Shown: piece after piece, positions 56,209 to 64,000 of the stretch
How the letters are laid out: every line of letters begins with the position of its first letter
Position numbering within the stretch: position 1 is the first letter of the stretch
Assembly (NCBI GenBank): GCA_023266115.1
Contig: JAHFRU010000013.1
Span: 1 to 64,000 of the forward strand
Length of the DNA: 64,000 nt
Reading direction: 5' to 3'
Source of the DNA: Gammaproteobacteria bacterium
GTDB lineage: Bacteria > Pseudomonadota > Gammaproteobacteria > VBWC01
The notes under the pieces: model-generated
Told to the model about the DNA's origin: nothing
Database searches by the model: none
What the model saw: only the letters and a program-made list of their open reading frames with translations
Position numbers and translations under genes: made by a program

Positions 56209-57135
56209 CTAGTGACCCATGTCCAGCGTGCGCCCGGAACAGCGGGTCTTCATCACCAATGCGTAGAAACACGCCTCTCGCGCCGCGGGATTATCCATGT
56301 CATTTCTGATCGCGTGACGCAAATCCCGGGCGTACGTTACCGAATCGTGCTGCCGCTTATCGCCCTTTCCCAGATAGCCGGGAATGGTTACCCAGCGTCT
56401 ATGCAGCGCATTGCATCTTGCCGAGCCAAGGCGAAAAAGTGTTTTCTGCGTAGCCTCAGGAAACAACCGGGTAATCTTCGAGACGGTTCGCGGAGTGTAC
56501 TGACGAATCCCGTGCCATGGAAACGTCGTCACGCATCCCGCTGACGGTATCAAATGCACCTGGATCACAGGATGTGTTGCCTGCGATACAAAGTCCGCCA
56601 CCTGATTTATAAATATTAGATCACCGTCGAAGTGCTCGAGAGCGCTCTGCGTGAAAATGAAATTCGCGTCCCGGAGATGTTCATGTATACCAGCAGCGCT
56701 CGCGACGCTGAAATCGCAATTACCCCGTTTCCTGTGGAGCTCCCACGTCGCATGCGGAGCAATATCTACGCCTCGATAAAAGACTCGCTCGCTCAGTGCG
56801 CTATCCAGATACGCGCCGTAAATACCACTTCCGCACCCCACCTCAAGTGCCCGCACCTGCCCGCCCAGTTCGGTTGCCATGGATTGCAGAGGAAGATGTT
56901 CCCAAAACAGATCACAAAGGCGCCGCGCAGGTGATGTGGTGCGCCGGAATCCTTCCCAACGCGGATCAATGTCATCCACCACAAAGTCCCCTTGCCGAAG
57001 ACCAGTATCTACCCGCGCCCCGGGAAAGGTATTGTTGATCATATTCAACGCCAACCACGCCACTTTTCCGGCAATCCCAAGGCCGCAATCGGCGTTCAAG
57101 GAGTGGATCGAGGTCGAGACCATTCTTCTTTTCAC
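56209..57135 (-). CDS. SAM-dependent methyltransferase, class I
   Basis: A 308-residue protein. The SAM site is VRALEVGCGSGIYGAYLDSA, followed by FYRGVDIAPHATW and NFIFTQSALEHFDGDLIF. It starts at a GTG that overlaps the stop of the upstream methyltransferase gene by three bases (GTGA). The C-terminal part (RQYTPRTVSKI) is family-specific. Substrate unknown; likely a sugar or glycan in the polysaccharide pathway. Confidence 0.85.
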   Translation of the reverse strand: MKRRMVSTSIHSLNADCGLGIAGKVAWLALNMINNTFPGARVDTGLRQGDFVVDDIDPRWEGFRRTTSPARRLCDLFWEHLPLQSMATELGGQVRALEVGCGSGIYGAYLDSALSERVFYRGVDIAPHATWELHRKRGNCDFSVASAAGIHEHLRDANFIFTQSALEHFDGDLIFINQVADFVSQATHPVIQVHLIPSAGCVTTFPWHGIRQYTPRTVSKITRLFPEATQKTLFRLGSARCNALHRRWVTIPGYLGKGDKRQHDSVTYARDLRHAIRNDMDNPAAREACFYALVMKTRCSGRTLDMGH

Positions 57136-57998
57136 AGAGTTCCGGAGGATTGGATCGCCGCTGGCCTGGCAACACCGTAGAGGTTGCGATGCGCGATGGG
57201 CTGCTTAAGGAAGCGGTCCGCTACGTAACGTTTAAATGGATAGATATTCTCGGTTTCGATGAATTCAATCGAGAATCCAGCCCGCTCGAGAATTCCTCGC
57301 AGCCTCGCCATTGTTGTAGGATTACAGTGCGGTAAACCCGCAATGCGCTCCTTGTATGAACGGCCCGTGCCGATGAGCAAGCAGGCATCGATAATTGCCG
57401 CATACGCGCGAACCACTCGCTCAAACCAGCGGGAAGGTAACCACTTTACAAGCGCCAGTGGCCAATGCAACAGATCACGACTGAAAAACAGATAGTCGAA
57501 CTGCAACGGAAAAGTATAGAACACCAGCGCGCCTCTGCTACTTAAACGTCGACGGACAAACTGCAGAAACGCTCCCAGTTCGTCATCATGAAGATGCTCA
57601 AATATGTCGAAGCAAATGGCGATATCAAACAGCGTGTCGCTGAATGTCCCCAGGTCGGCAACGTCGCACTGAAAGAACTGAACATTCACCCGTTCCTCAT
57701 GCGCCAGCGTACGCGCTATGTCCAGCGCGGATGAATCGAAATCGACCCCGCAGGCGGTAAATCCCCGCAATGCCATCTCGATGGCCATCGTGCCGATGGA
57801 ACAGCCGACATCCAGCGTCTTGATGTCACTCGCCGCGACACCGTCCAGTCTCGGCAACACGTGGCGGTCAATCAGCGTATGCGCAAGAGCGATTCTCGGC
57901 TTCCAGTGGTTCTCGTGTCGATGCCTGTGCTTTTCCGCCTGCTCAAGCTGATATGCCAGGCCATATTCGTAAGACGTCGCTTTCGGAAACTCAACCAT
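57132..57998 (-). CDS. SAM-dependent methyltransferase, class I
   Basis: About 288 residues starting MVEFPKATSYEYGLAYQLEQ (57998). A longer reading to 58172 would overlap the acyltransferase gene by about 95 bases. The SAM site is IKTLDVGCSIGTMAIEMALR, followed by GVDFDSSALDIARTLA and ICFDIFEHLHDDEL. It has a C-terminal hydrophobic segment (LFFSRDLLHWPLALVKWLPS). The acceptor is unknown. It is separated from the acyltransferase gene by 79 bases. Confidence 0.85.
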   Translation of the reverse strand: MVEFPKATSYEYGLAYQLEQAEKHRHRHENHWKPRIALAHTLIDRHVLPRLDGVAASDIKTLDVGCSIGTMAIEMALRGFTACGVDFDSSALDIARTLAHEERVNVQFFQCDVADLGTFSDTLFDIAICFDIFEHLHDDELGAFLQFVRRRLSSRGALVFYTFPLQFDYLFFSRDLLHWPLALVKWLPSRWFERVVRAYAAIIDACLLIGTGRSYKERIAGLPHCNPTTMARLRGILERAGFSIEFIETENIYPFKRYVADRFLKQPIAHRNLYGVARPAAIQSSGTL

Positions 57999-58077
57999 GG
58001 TGCCCTGATTATTCGTGAAGGTAACGACCGGCCACATCGACCTGCCTGGACGCCTGTTGCCGGCGACAGAGAAACAT

Positions 58078-58617
58078 CTACCGTACGGATACCACTCTGG
58101 CAGGAACGCCCACCGCCGTGGCATGATCCGGAACCGACGACGTAACAACGCTGCCGGCGCCGATAATGGCATGCCTGCCTATGCGCACGCCGTCGAGAAT
58201 ACGACTACCAGCGCCGATCCAGGCATAATCCTCGATTTGTATTCCTTTGGCTGAGACGCCCTGCAGGTAGAGAGGGACATCCTCGTCTCCCCTCTTGTGA
58301 TTGGCCGGAATAACAACCACGTGGGCGGCAATTCTGACGCCATTTCCGATCACAAGTCCTCCATGGCCGTACAGTATGGAAAAAGGATTTACACTGCAAT
58401 GGTCGCCAATGGTGACATCGCCGCCATACGAAAGAATCATCGAGTAGTCGTGCAACTCCACGTACTTTCCGATTCTGATCGAGCCTCCATGGCGCACATT
58501 GATAGTACACCGGCGCGGCACCCACGAAGTACGATGTATCGATATTCTTTTATTCGGAAAACGGACAGCGTTCCTGCAAAACGAAATCACATTTTTTGCT
58601 TCGCGACCGATTGCCAT
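58078..58617 (-). CDS. Hexapeptide-repeat acyltransferase
   Basis: A 179-residue protein built of left-handed beta-helix hexapeptide repeats: IRIGKYVELHDYSMI, VTIGDHCSVNPFSILYGH and LVIGNGVRIAAHVVVI. The loop NHKRGDEDVPLYLQGV contains the catalytic His, and the C-terminal turns include IGRHAIIGAGSVVTSSVPD. This is the maltose/galactoside acetyltransferase-type fold and it probably O-acetylates a sugar of the polymer. It starts 1 base before the KpsC/S-like gene ends. Confidence 0.93.
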   Translation of the reverse strand: MAIGREAKNVISFCRNAVRFPNKRISIHRTSWVPRRCTINVRHGGSIRIGKYVELHDYSMILSYGGDVTIGDHCSVNPFSILYGHGGLVIGNGVRIAAHVVVIPANHKRGDEDVPLYLQGVSAKGIQIEDYAWIGAGSRILDGVRIGRHAIIGAGSVVTSSVPDHATAVGVPARVVSVR

Positions 58618-60084
58618 CTAGATAGCCGGCCTCTCGTCCTCGCGTTCTATCAGACGACCCTGCGCCTCACGCGAAATCACCAGATTTTCAAATAACACAT
58701 TGTACGCATTTTGAAGCATTGCCAAATCCGCCTCCGTCAACCGCCGGGGATTTGTTCCATACATTCTGTTTACCTCACCATCAAATATGCGGCCACGGTA
58801 GTCGGTGAGGAATTCAATGACATCACTCCGCCAGTTTTCCGGAGGCGGCTTGTCGATGAGTGCGGCGACCAGCGCTGGCAGTTCTGGCGGAGAGCCGCAA
58901 TAGTGAACTGTTGGAAGCGCGTTAAAATAGTTCTTCGCAAACGCAATTACCGGTTTTCCACGAAGGCCTGCCTCGTAACCGATCGTGCCCGCCAGTGTAA
59001 AAACCAGGGACGTCTTCACAATCAGTTCGAGTGAATCAACGTCTGCTCCAATCAATCTGACGCCGCGTATCTTCTTGATACGCATATAGAATGCCCATGT
59101 CTTCCCGTCTACGTCTGTCGGATGGACCTTGACGTACAATTCATGAGAGACGGGGAGAGACCGGGCGATGAAGGCGATGAGAGCGATTTGATCCGAGAAA
59201 AAAGAGCCGGCGACATCAATAGATGATTCCGGTTGCGTATGAAGCGCGTAAATACAGAAAGGCCCGGTACCCGGCGATGTCCACGGGGAAACTATATTAA
59301 ACGTGATCATGTTGATTCTGCGTTTTGCGTACATCCCGATAATTTTCGGAATTGTGTACCGCGAGAAATCGTTTCCTCTGTCAAAGTAACTTCGTTTCAG
59401 CAAGTTGAGAAAGTGCAAGAAGTGCGGTCGTATCAGGGAAAAAACGTCTTTAAAACTGCTCGCCGCGACCTTCAAAGCAGGACGGCTACTTGTATCCTGA
59501 TAATTTTCAAGCACGCTCTCCGACCATTTCCGATCGTCCGGCCGCCTTTGCCGGATCCGCAGAAAATTGTCTGCATCGTGACCCGCACAGAACCCGTATG
59601 TCTCCTTCGGGATCCTGAGTCGTGTCGGCACCACCCAGGGAATTCCCATGCTGCGGCAGACAAGCATGGCCATCAGCTGCAGCGCCGAATCCCTGCCGCT
59701 GGTAACAATTGAAATCTCCTTTTCCGCGAAAAACCGGGACAGCTTATCCCGGATGTGTTCGAGATATTGCAATGCGAACGGAAGGTCCTTTTCCCGCAGC
59801 ATGCGATCCATCATGATGATGTCGTAGATCCTGGGACCTTCGCTACCTTCCAAATACGCCAGCTTTTCCCTGCAGGCACTCGTATCGCAGTTTCGATCCT
59901 TCAATCCCGCATTTACGTCCAACACCTGGCGTGGAGGCACGCTCATATTCCGCAGCAGATACTGTGCGTCAGACCGATTGATACATACCCAGAACACGTT
60001 GAATCCGCCGCGCCCTAGCACGCTGCCGAACTGCGCGAAATAATCCCCAGGGTAATTGATCAACGCGATGTTCTTACGTTTCAT
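58618..60084 (-). CDS. Capsular polysaccharide biosynthesis (KpsC/S-like) protein
   Basis: A 488-residue protein (start at MKRKNIALINYPGDYFAQFG, 60084). The N-terminal part has an IYDIIMMDRMLREKDLPFAL helix. The C-terminal half has the capsule-synthesis pattern ELYVKVHPTDVDGKTW, VFTLAGTIGYEAGLRGKPVI and FAKNYFNALPTV. KpsC/S-type enzymes transfer Kdo-like residues to a lipid anchor; this looks like the same superfamily in a GT-B fold. It stands between neuC and the acyltransferase. Its sugar is not known and could be the nonulosonic acid made by the neu genes. Confidence 0.7.
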   Translation of the reverse strand: MKRKNIALINYPGDYFAQFGSVLGRGGFNVFWVCINRSDAQYLLRNMSVPPRQVLDVNAGLKDRNCDTSACREKLAYLEGSEGPRIYDIIMMDRMLREKDLPFALQYLEHIRDKLSRFFAEKEISIVTSGRDSALQLMAMLVCRSMGIPWVVPTRLRIPKETYGFCAGHDADNFLRIRQRRPDDRKWSESVLENYQDTSSRPALKVAASSFKDVFSLIRPHFLHFLNLLKRSYFDRGNDFSRYTIPKIIGMYAKRRINMITFNIVSPWTSPGTGPFCIYALHTQPESSIDVAGSFFSDQIALIAFIARSLPVSHELYVKVHPTDVDGKTWAFYMRIKKIRGVRLIGADVDSLELIVKTSLVFTLAGTIGYEAGLRGKPVIAFAKNYFNALPTVHYCGSPPELPALVAALIDKPPPENWRSDVIEFLTDYRGRIFDGEVNRMYGTNPRRLTEADLAMLQNAYNVLFENLVISREAQGRLIEREDERPAI

Positions 60085-60126
60085 GGCGCCCCGCCGAGTG
60101 TATTGTCTTCCAAGCACGCCCCGTGG

Positions 60127-61266
60127 TCAGAGAGCGTCCGGGATCGCGACTCTTGCCAGTTCATCCGCAATCCGAGGCCCTGCGTTACCGGTGCCAAAAC
60201 GATAATCCGGTTGATACCGACCGTGGGCAATCTGTTCACGGATCTTCATCGTAATTTCGTCTTTGTCATAGCCGGCAAACGCCACGTTTTTTCCATGTTC
60301 CCGTCCGTGCTGTCGATCACCAACCATAACCACCGGAACCCCGAGGTAAGCACATTCTCGAATAAAAGACGATGAATTTCCGACACAGCAAACCGCGTTG
60401 TTCAGTACCCGCGCGTAGTCTTCCGGCGCGAAATTCTTAAAATACGAGATCGGCGCGCCCATATTATTTTCCCGGAAGTGACGAATCCCCTTGGAAACAT
60501 GATCGCTGCCCGCGTCGATGTTCGGCCACATCACGATCTTCGGGATTTCCGGTACTTTTTTCAGCGCCTCCAGGGTCTCGCCGACCTGCGTGAATCCGTG
60601 GCCATAACTGGTGGTTACCGGATGCTGCAACATCAGGAGATACGGTTTTTCCCAATCCGCTTTGCACCCGACTCCGTGGTACATCGCCATGTCATCATTA
60701 CTGATGGACAGGTCCTCATTTGCAAGCACATCCATCGCGGGACAGCCATAGTTGAACACGTATCCGGGATCCTCTCCCATCGAAATGACACAACGTGCCG
60801 AAAGCTCCGACGCCACGAAATGGATGTCTGCCAGCTTGGTGATGGCGTGACGAACCCGATCATCAATGTTACCGCTGATCTCGCCGCCCTGAAGGTGCAC
60901 AAGCGGAATGTTGAGATATGTGGCGGCCACCGCAGTTGCCATGGTCTCGAAGCGATCTGCCACCGTGACGACCATATCAGGCTTCAAGTCCTCAAACGCA
61001 GTCGTCAGTTCGACTATTCCCATGCCCGTAGACTTCGCCTGTGTCGAAAGCGTCTCGCCTTCGACGACGTAATAGATCGACCTGAGCGGGACGAACCCGT
61101 CGGCCGTAATAATATCGACGGCGCGGCCAAAGCGTTCCAGCAGCGTTGACGCTCCCACAATTAACTGAAGCTCCAGTTTTGGATGGTTCTGCACCGCCTT
61201 CATCACGTACTTGACGCGCCCATAATTTGCGCGGCTCGCGACCACCACACACACCTTTCTCTTCAT
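60127..61266 (-). CDS. neuC: UDP-N-acetylglucosamine 2-epimerase, hydrolysing
   Basis: A 379-residue GT-B-like epimerase. The start at MKRKVCVVVASRANYGRVKY (61266) overlaps the neuB stop by four bases. VVTVADRFETMATAVAATYL, IPLVHLQGGEISGNIDD and VGNSSSFIRECAYLGVPVV are signatures of the NeuC branch that releases ManNAc (or the 6-deoxy analogue) from the nucleotide. This is the first step to sialic-type acids. The exact hexosamine cannot be read here. Confidence 0.94.
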   Translation of the reverse strand: MKRKVCVVVASRANYGRVKYVMKAVQNHPKLELQLIVGASTLLERFGRAVDIITADGFVPLRSIYYVVEGETLSTQAKSTGMGIVELTTAFEDLKPDMVVTVADRFETMATAVAATYLNIPLVHLQGGEISGNIDDRVRHAITKLADIHFVASELSARCVISMGEDPGYVFNYGCPAMDVLANEDLSISNDDMAMYHGVGCKADWEKPYLLMLQHPVTTSYGHGFTQVGETLEALKKVPEIPKIVMWPNIDAGSDHVSKGIRHFRENNMGAPISYFKNFAPEDYARVLNNAVCCVGNSSSFIRECAYLGVPVVMVGDRQHGREHGKNVAFAGYDKDEITMKIREQIAHGRYQPDYRFGTGNAGPRIADELARVAIPDAL

Positions 61267-62291
61267 TCGAGATCTTCCTGACGCAGAAATTCCCATTGTT
61301 TTATATCGCGCGTCACCTTCTTTCCAATGACCGAGCGCAGCTGATCGACCGGCAAACCTGCGTCGGCCGGCTTTTTACCCTCCAGAACCTCAAAGCGCAA
61401 CGTCTCTCCGCGCCGCACGGCGCGATTGACCGCCAGCGCCTTACCAAACATCCGCCTAAGATCTCGCCTGCTGTCAGTGCCCGCTTTATCGGCGCCGAAA
61501 CCACGCGCCGCCTCAAGGAACCGGATACCCTCAACCAAAGTTGCCAGTTCATTGATTGTCAGCGAAGCAGATGCGTCCGGACCGAACATCCGACGATCGA
61601 AGGTTACATGAAATTCCACCGCCGCTGCGCCCAGCGCAACCGCTCCCAGCATCGCATATATCGTTCCTGAATGATCCGATAAACCGACCGGACAGGCGTA
61701 ACGCTCCCGCAGCTTTCCCAGCCAGGCAAGACCCGTATCCGCTGCCTCTGCCGGATACTTCGTCGCGCATTGGAGCAAAGCATACGAATTCCCGTGTTCG
61801 CGCAACAGCGCCACCGCGGCGTCGATCTCCTCGATCGTTCCGAGGCCGGTGGAAAGAATGACCTCTTTACCTGTAAGCGCAACCTTCGTCAGCAATAGCG
61901 GATTGGCCGCATCGCCCGACCCCACCTTGTATCGTGTGACACCTACCTGTTCGAGCAAATCGATAGCTGCGTTCGAAAACGGTGTCGCCAGAAACTCGAC
62001 CCCGAGCTCGTCGCAGTGCGCCTTTAGCCCCTTCCACTGCTCCGCTGTAAGCTCCATACGCTTCCAGTAATCAAATCGCGTGCGATCCACGTAGGAGAAT
62101 GCCACACGAAACGGCTCCATGACGCTGCTCTCAGCCTCTGCTATATGAACCTGAAACTTCACAGCGTCCACACCGCACTTTGCGGCGGCCTCCAAAAGGG
62201 AATGCAGAATACCGACGCTACCGTCGTGCGCCTGGGCTATCTCTGCGACAACAAATGTCCGCCCGATTTCTTCGTATTCCGTCAATTTCAT
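61263..62291 (-). CDS. neuB: N-acetylneuraminate (nonulosonate) synthase
   Basis: A 342-residue NeuB. The catalytic TIM barrel begins FVVAEIAQAHDGSVGILHSL with AVKFQVHIAEAESS, GVEFLATPFSNAAIDLLEQV, YKVGSGDAANPLLLTKVALT and LSDHSGTIYAMLGAVALGAA. The C-terminal SAF antifreeze-like domain (about 275-342) closes it (NRAVRRGETLRFEVLEGKKP). It condenses PEP with ManNAc or a related hexosamine to a nonulosonic acid. The E and K residues of the family are retained. It lies between neuC and the dehydrogenase. Confidence 0.94.
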   Translation of the reverse strand: MKLTEYEEIGRTFVVAEIAQAHDGSVGILHSLLEAAAKCGVDAVKFQVHIAEAESSVMEPFRVAFSYVDRTRFDYWKRMELTAEQWKGLKAHCDELGVEFLATPFSNAAIDLLEQVGVTRYKVGSGDAANPLLLTKVALTGKEVILSTGLGTIEEIDAAVALLREHGNSYALLQCATKYPAEAADTGLAWLGKLRERYACPVGLSDHSGTIYAMLGAVALGAAAVEFHVTFDRRMFGPDASASLTINELATLVEGIRFLEAARGFGADKAGTDSRRDLRRMFGKALAVNRAVRRGETLRFEVLEGKKPADAGLPVDQLRSVIGKKVTRDIKQWEFLRQEDLE

Positions 62292-63220
62292 ACGGTTGCC
62301 CTGATGCGCTGTTCCAGCAGATCCACAATAAAGCGTTCAGTTCTGGCCATCGACGTCACAGTTGCGCCACCAATATGCGGTGTGACAATGACATTTTCAC
62401 GCTGACTCGCGCGCCGCCAGTCAGCAAGTCGATTATTTCCCGTTTCATCGGAGATCACATCCGTCGCAACACCCGCCAAACGGCGATCAGCAATAGCCGC
62501 CAGCAACGCCGGCTCGTCCACCAGTTCGCCACGCGCCGTATTCACGAAATATCGTCCGGTCAGCGCCGCGACCTCCTTTTTGCCGATTATCGGCGGGTCC
62601 CCATTATTGTACGACGCACACAAGACAATAATCTTGCCGGCATCAATCACAGACCGAATGTCCGGCAACAACCGCCACTTATCTTCCGCTTCCACGGATA
62701 CCCTGTCGTAATAGACCACCCGGGCACCAAATACCGAACAGTAACGGGCCACGCAACGGCCTACGCGACCGAGCCCGATAATACCTACCGTCTGGCCAAA
62801 CAGTTCCTCACCGCGAAACAAATCGCGGTTCCATCCGCCAGAATCCACGTGCGTCAACGCCATTTTATAACGACGCAACAGCGCCAGAATTAACCCGAAT
62901 GTGTGCTCCGGAGTCGCTCTGACCGTCTCGAGAAACGAACGATGCCCGCGCAGGCTGATCAACTCCACCTTTCCTGCCGACAGCGCCGTCTCGTCCAGAT
63001 GGGTATGACTGGTCGTTGGGCTGCATAGATAACGAAGACCGGGCGCCAACTTCAGGAACTCTTTATCTATATCAAACGCCAGCCTGACAAACAGCACGTT
63101 CAGAGGCGCCAGAAATCGACCGAGATCGCCGCCTTCATAACGAGCCACGGCACCAAGCCTCGAAAGCCCGGCCGCCGCATCGGCATCAAAACCCATTGGC
63201 TCCAGAATACCTATTTGCAT
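62288..63220 (-). CDS. D-2-hydroxyacid dehydrogenase family protein
   Basis: A 310-residue NAD-dependent dehydrogenase. The nucleotide site is QTVGIIGLGRVGRCVARYCS, followed by RVVYYDR. The active-site elements are YFVNTARGELVDEPALLAAI with the Arg and VIVTPHIGGATVTS with the His; an acidic residue in VISDE fits the third. It overlaps the neuB gene by four bases and the neuA gene by ten bases, so it is part of the nonulosonate operon. This position is not the usual neuABC content. Its role there is unclear. Confidence 0.88.
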   Translation of the reverse strand: MQIGILEPMGFDADAAAGLSRLGAVARYEGGDLGRFLAPLNVLFVRLAFDIDKEFLKLAPGLRYLCSPTTSHTHLDETALSAGKVELISLRGHRSFLETVRATPEHTFGLILALLRRYKMALTHVDSGGWNRDLFRGEELFGQTVGIIGLGRVGRCVARYCSVFGARVVYYDRVSVEAEDKWRLLPDIRSVIDAGKIIVLCASYNNGDPPIIGKKEVAALTGRYFVNTARGELVDEPALLAAIADRRLAGVATDVISDETGNNRLADWRRASQRENVIVTPHIGGATVTSMARTERFIVDLLEQRIRATV

Positions 63221-63912
63221 GACTCTAATACGGCGCGCAGCAACTTGAGATCATCCGGCGTATCCACGTCAATGGAATCGACTTTGCTCATCTGCATGAA
63301 CATCGGGCGATCGCATACCAGTTGCCCGGTCGCGCGCAGGTACGGGACACGCGTAATATAAAGCGCACCGTTTCTGATTAAGGCCGCTTGCTGCTCCTGG
63401 CGCCTGAGCCCCTTATTATGTAACGGACTTCGCGGCCGAAGCGTTCCGTCCCCCAAATCGTCATACATCACCAATTCGGTGATATAGTCCTCTCTGTAAC
63501 ACGAAATCAATGAATGAAAACTCTGCGAAGCAAACCGCTCTGTCGCTTCCTTAATCGCCCTTGAATTGCGGAGTGGACTGGTTGGTTGCAACAACATCAC
63601 CGCATCGTAGCTTCCGTCCGTTTTCTCCAAAACCTCCAGTGCGTGCATCACATATGCTATGGCCTTCGCAGTGTCGGTAGCGGCATCAGCCGGGCGCATA
63701 AACGGGACGTCGGCGCGCATATTGCGCGCCACCATCGCGATTTCCGCGTCATCGGTTGACACAATGCAACGCGATAAAGTCCCCGAATCGAGCAGGTCAA
63801 GTCCGGTGTCAATCGAGTACGCAATTAGCGGCCGACCACAAACATCCGCAAGATTTTTCCTGGGAATGCCTTTCGAACCCCCGCGAGCAGGAATAATACC
63901 TAGAATTTGCAT
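63211..63912 (-). CDS. neuA: CMP-nonulosonate cytidylyltransferase
   Basis: A 233-residue nucleotidyltransferase with LGIIPARGGSKGIPRKNLAD (CTP binding), LLQPTSPLRNSRAIKEATE, and RNGALYITRVPYL of the CMP-sialate synthetase family; SKVDSIDVDTPDDLKLLR closes it. It activates a nonulosonic acid with CTP. The gene overlaps the dehydrogenase by ten bases. It is the most upstream gene of the locus inside the window. Confidence 0.93.
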   Translation of the reverse strand: MQILGIIPARGGSKGIPRKNLADVCGRPLIAYSIDTGLDLLDSGTLSRCIVSTDDAEIAMVARNMRADVPFMRPADAATDTAKAIAYVMHALEVLEKTDGSYDAVMLLQPTSPLRNSRAIKEATERFASQSFHSLISCYREDYITELVMYDDLGDGTLRPRSPLHNKGLRRQEQQAALIRNGALYITRVPYLRATGQLVCDRPMFMQMSKVDSIDVDTPDDLKLLRAVLESCK

Positions 63913-64000
63913 TGCTGATTACCACCCGCCCTTACAAGCCAAACTGAGATCCCGAATTATTAACATGCCTCACGCCACTCGGCCACATTGTTCGTGTCGA
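63913..64000. other. Edge stretch upstream of neuA
   Basis: These 88 bases before the neuA start contain no recognisable gene or promoter. The polysaccharide locus probably continues to the right, so the start of its transcript cannot be located here. Confidence 0.4.

Noticed and set aside
57999-58172. N-terminal extension of the methyltransferase gene to 58172
   Set aside because: It overlaps the acyltransferase gene and gives an Arg/Pro-rich sequence. MVEFPKATSYEYG at 57998 fits the family.

Overview
The window is GC-rich and reads as one chromosomal segment of a gammaproteobacterium. The main evidence is gene order: thrS-infC-rpmI-rplT-pheS-pheT-ihfA-merR-tRNA-Pro, and further on the mfd / csiV / methylthioinosine phosphorylase / hpt / nagZ neighbourhood familiar from pseudomonads and relatives. 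infC uses the classical AUU start codon. No species can be named from the sequence alone; a free-living sulfur-oxidiser-type or unclassified gammaproteobacterium is only a guess.

Layout. 1-3640 (minus) is the 5' part of a large secreted RHS/YD-repeat protein that runs off the left edge. 4004-4618 is an orphan cysC. 4929-14764 (minus) is a housekeeping block: tRNA-Pro, merR-like gene, ihfA, pheT, pheS, rplT, rpmI, infC, thrS, tRNA-Val, uvrB. 14879-16249 (plus) is an aspartate aminotransferase and tRNA-Asn. 16447-18429 (plus) is a Tat-signal small protein followed by a GMC flavoprotein, probably one exported dehydrogenase, facing a GNAT/FemAB-type acyltransferase. 19840-26653 holds a PilZ protein, a frameshifted bacteriohemerythrin, an Smr protein, mfd and an Aer-like chemoreceptor. 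26828-29663 holds def, csiV, a methylthioinosine phosphorylase and hpt.

29743-42558 (all minus) is a long set of closely packed genes. It contains cysM, a PolB-type 3'-5' exonuclease, rlmD and a CYTH phosphatase. A compact group follows: a peptide-binding lipoprotein, a YkuD L,D-transpeptidase without a signal peptide, two oligopeptide-type permeases and nagZ. It ends with a di-haem peroxidase and a Calx-beta surface protein with a GlyGly-CTERM-like tail. The lipoprotein-to-nagZ group looks like a murein-peptide uptake and recycling module, with no ATPase gene in the window.

42700-63912 (all minus) is a surface-polysaccharide locus. galU, a WbpM-like 4,6-dehydratase, a WbpL-like initiating transferase and a WbpV-like reductase can make and load a UDP-FucNAc/QuiNAc-type first sugar. 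Three GT4 glycosyltransferases, a Wzy-like polymerase/ligase, asnB, four SAM methyltransferases, a hexapeptide acyltransferase and a KpsC/S-like protein would build and decorate the chain. At the upstream end neuA, a D-2-hydroxyacid dehydrogenase, neuB and neuC supply a CMP-activated nonulosonic (sialic-type) acid. The locus continues past the right edge.

The strongest points for follow-up are the signal-less L,D-transpeptidase inside the peptide-transporter/nagZ group, the dehydrogenase inside neuABC, the single-base frameshift in the hemerythrin, the RHS protein whose variable C-terminus lies off the window, and a perfect 17-bp dyad at 3873-3889.
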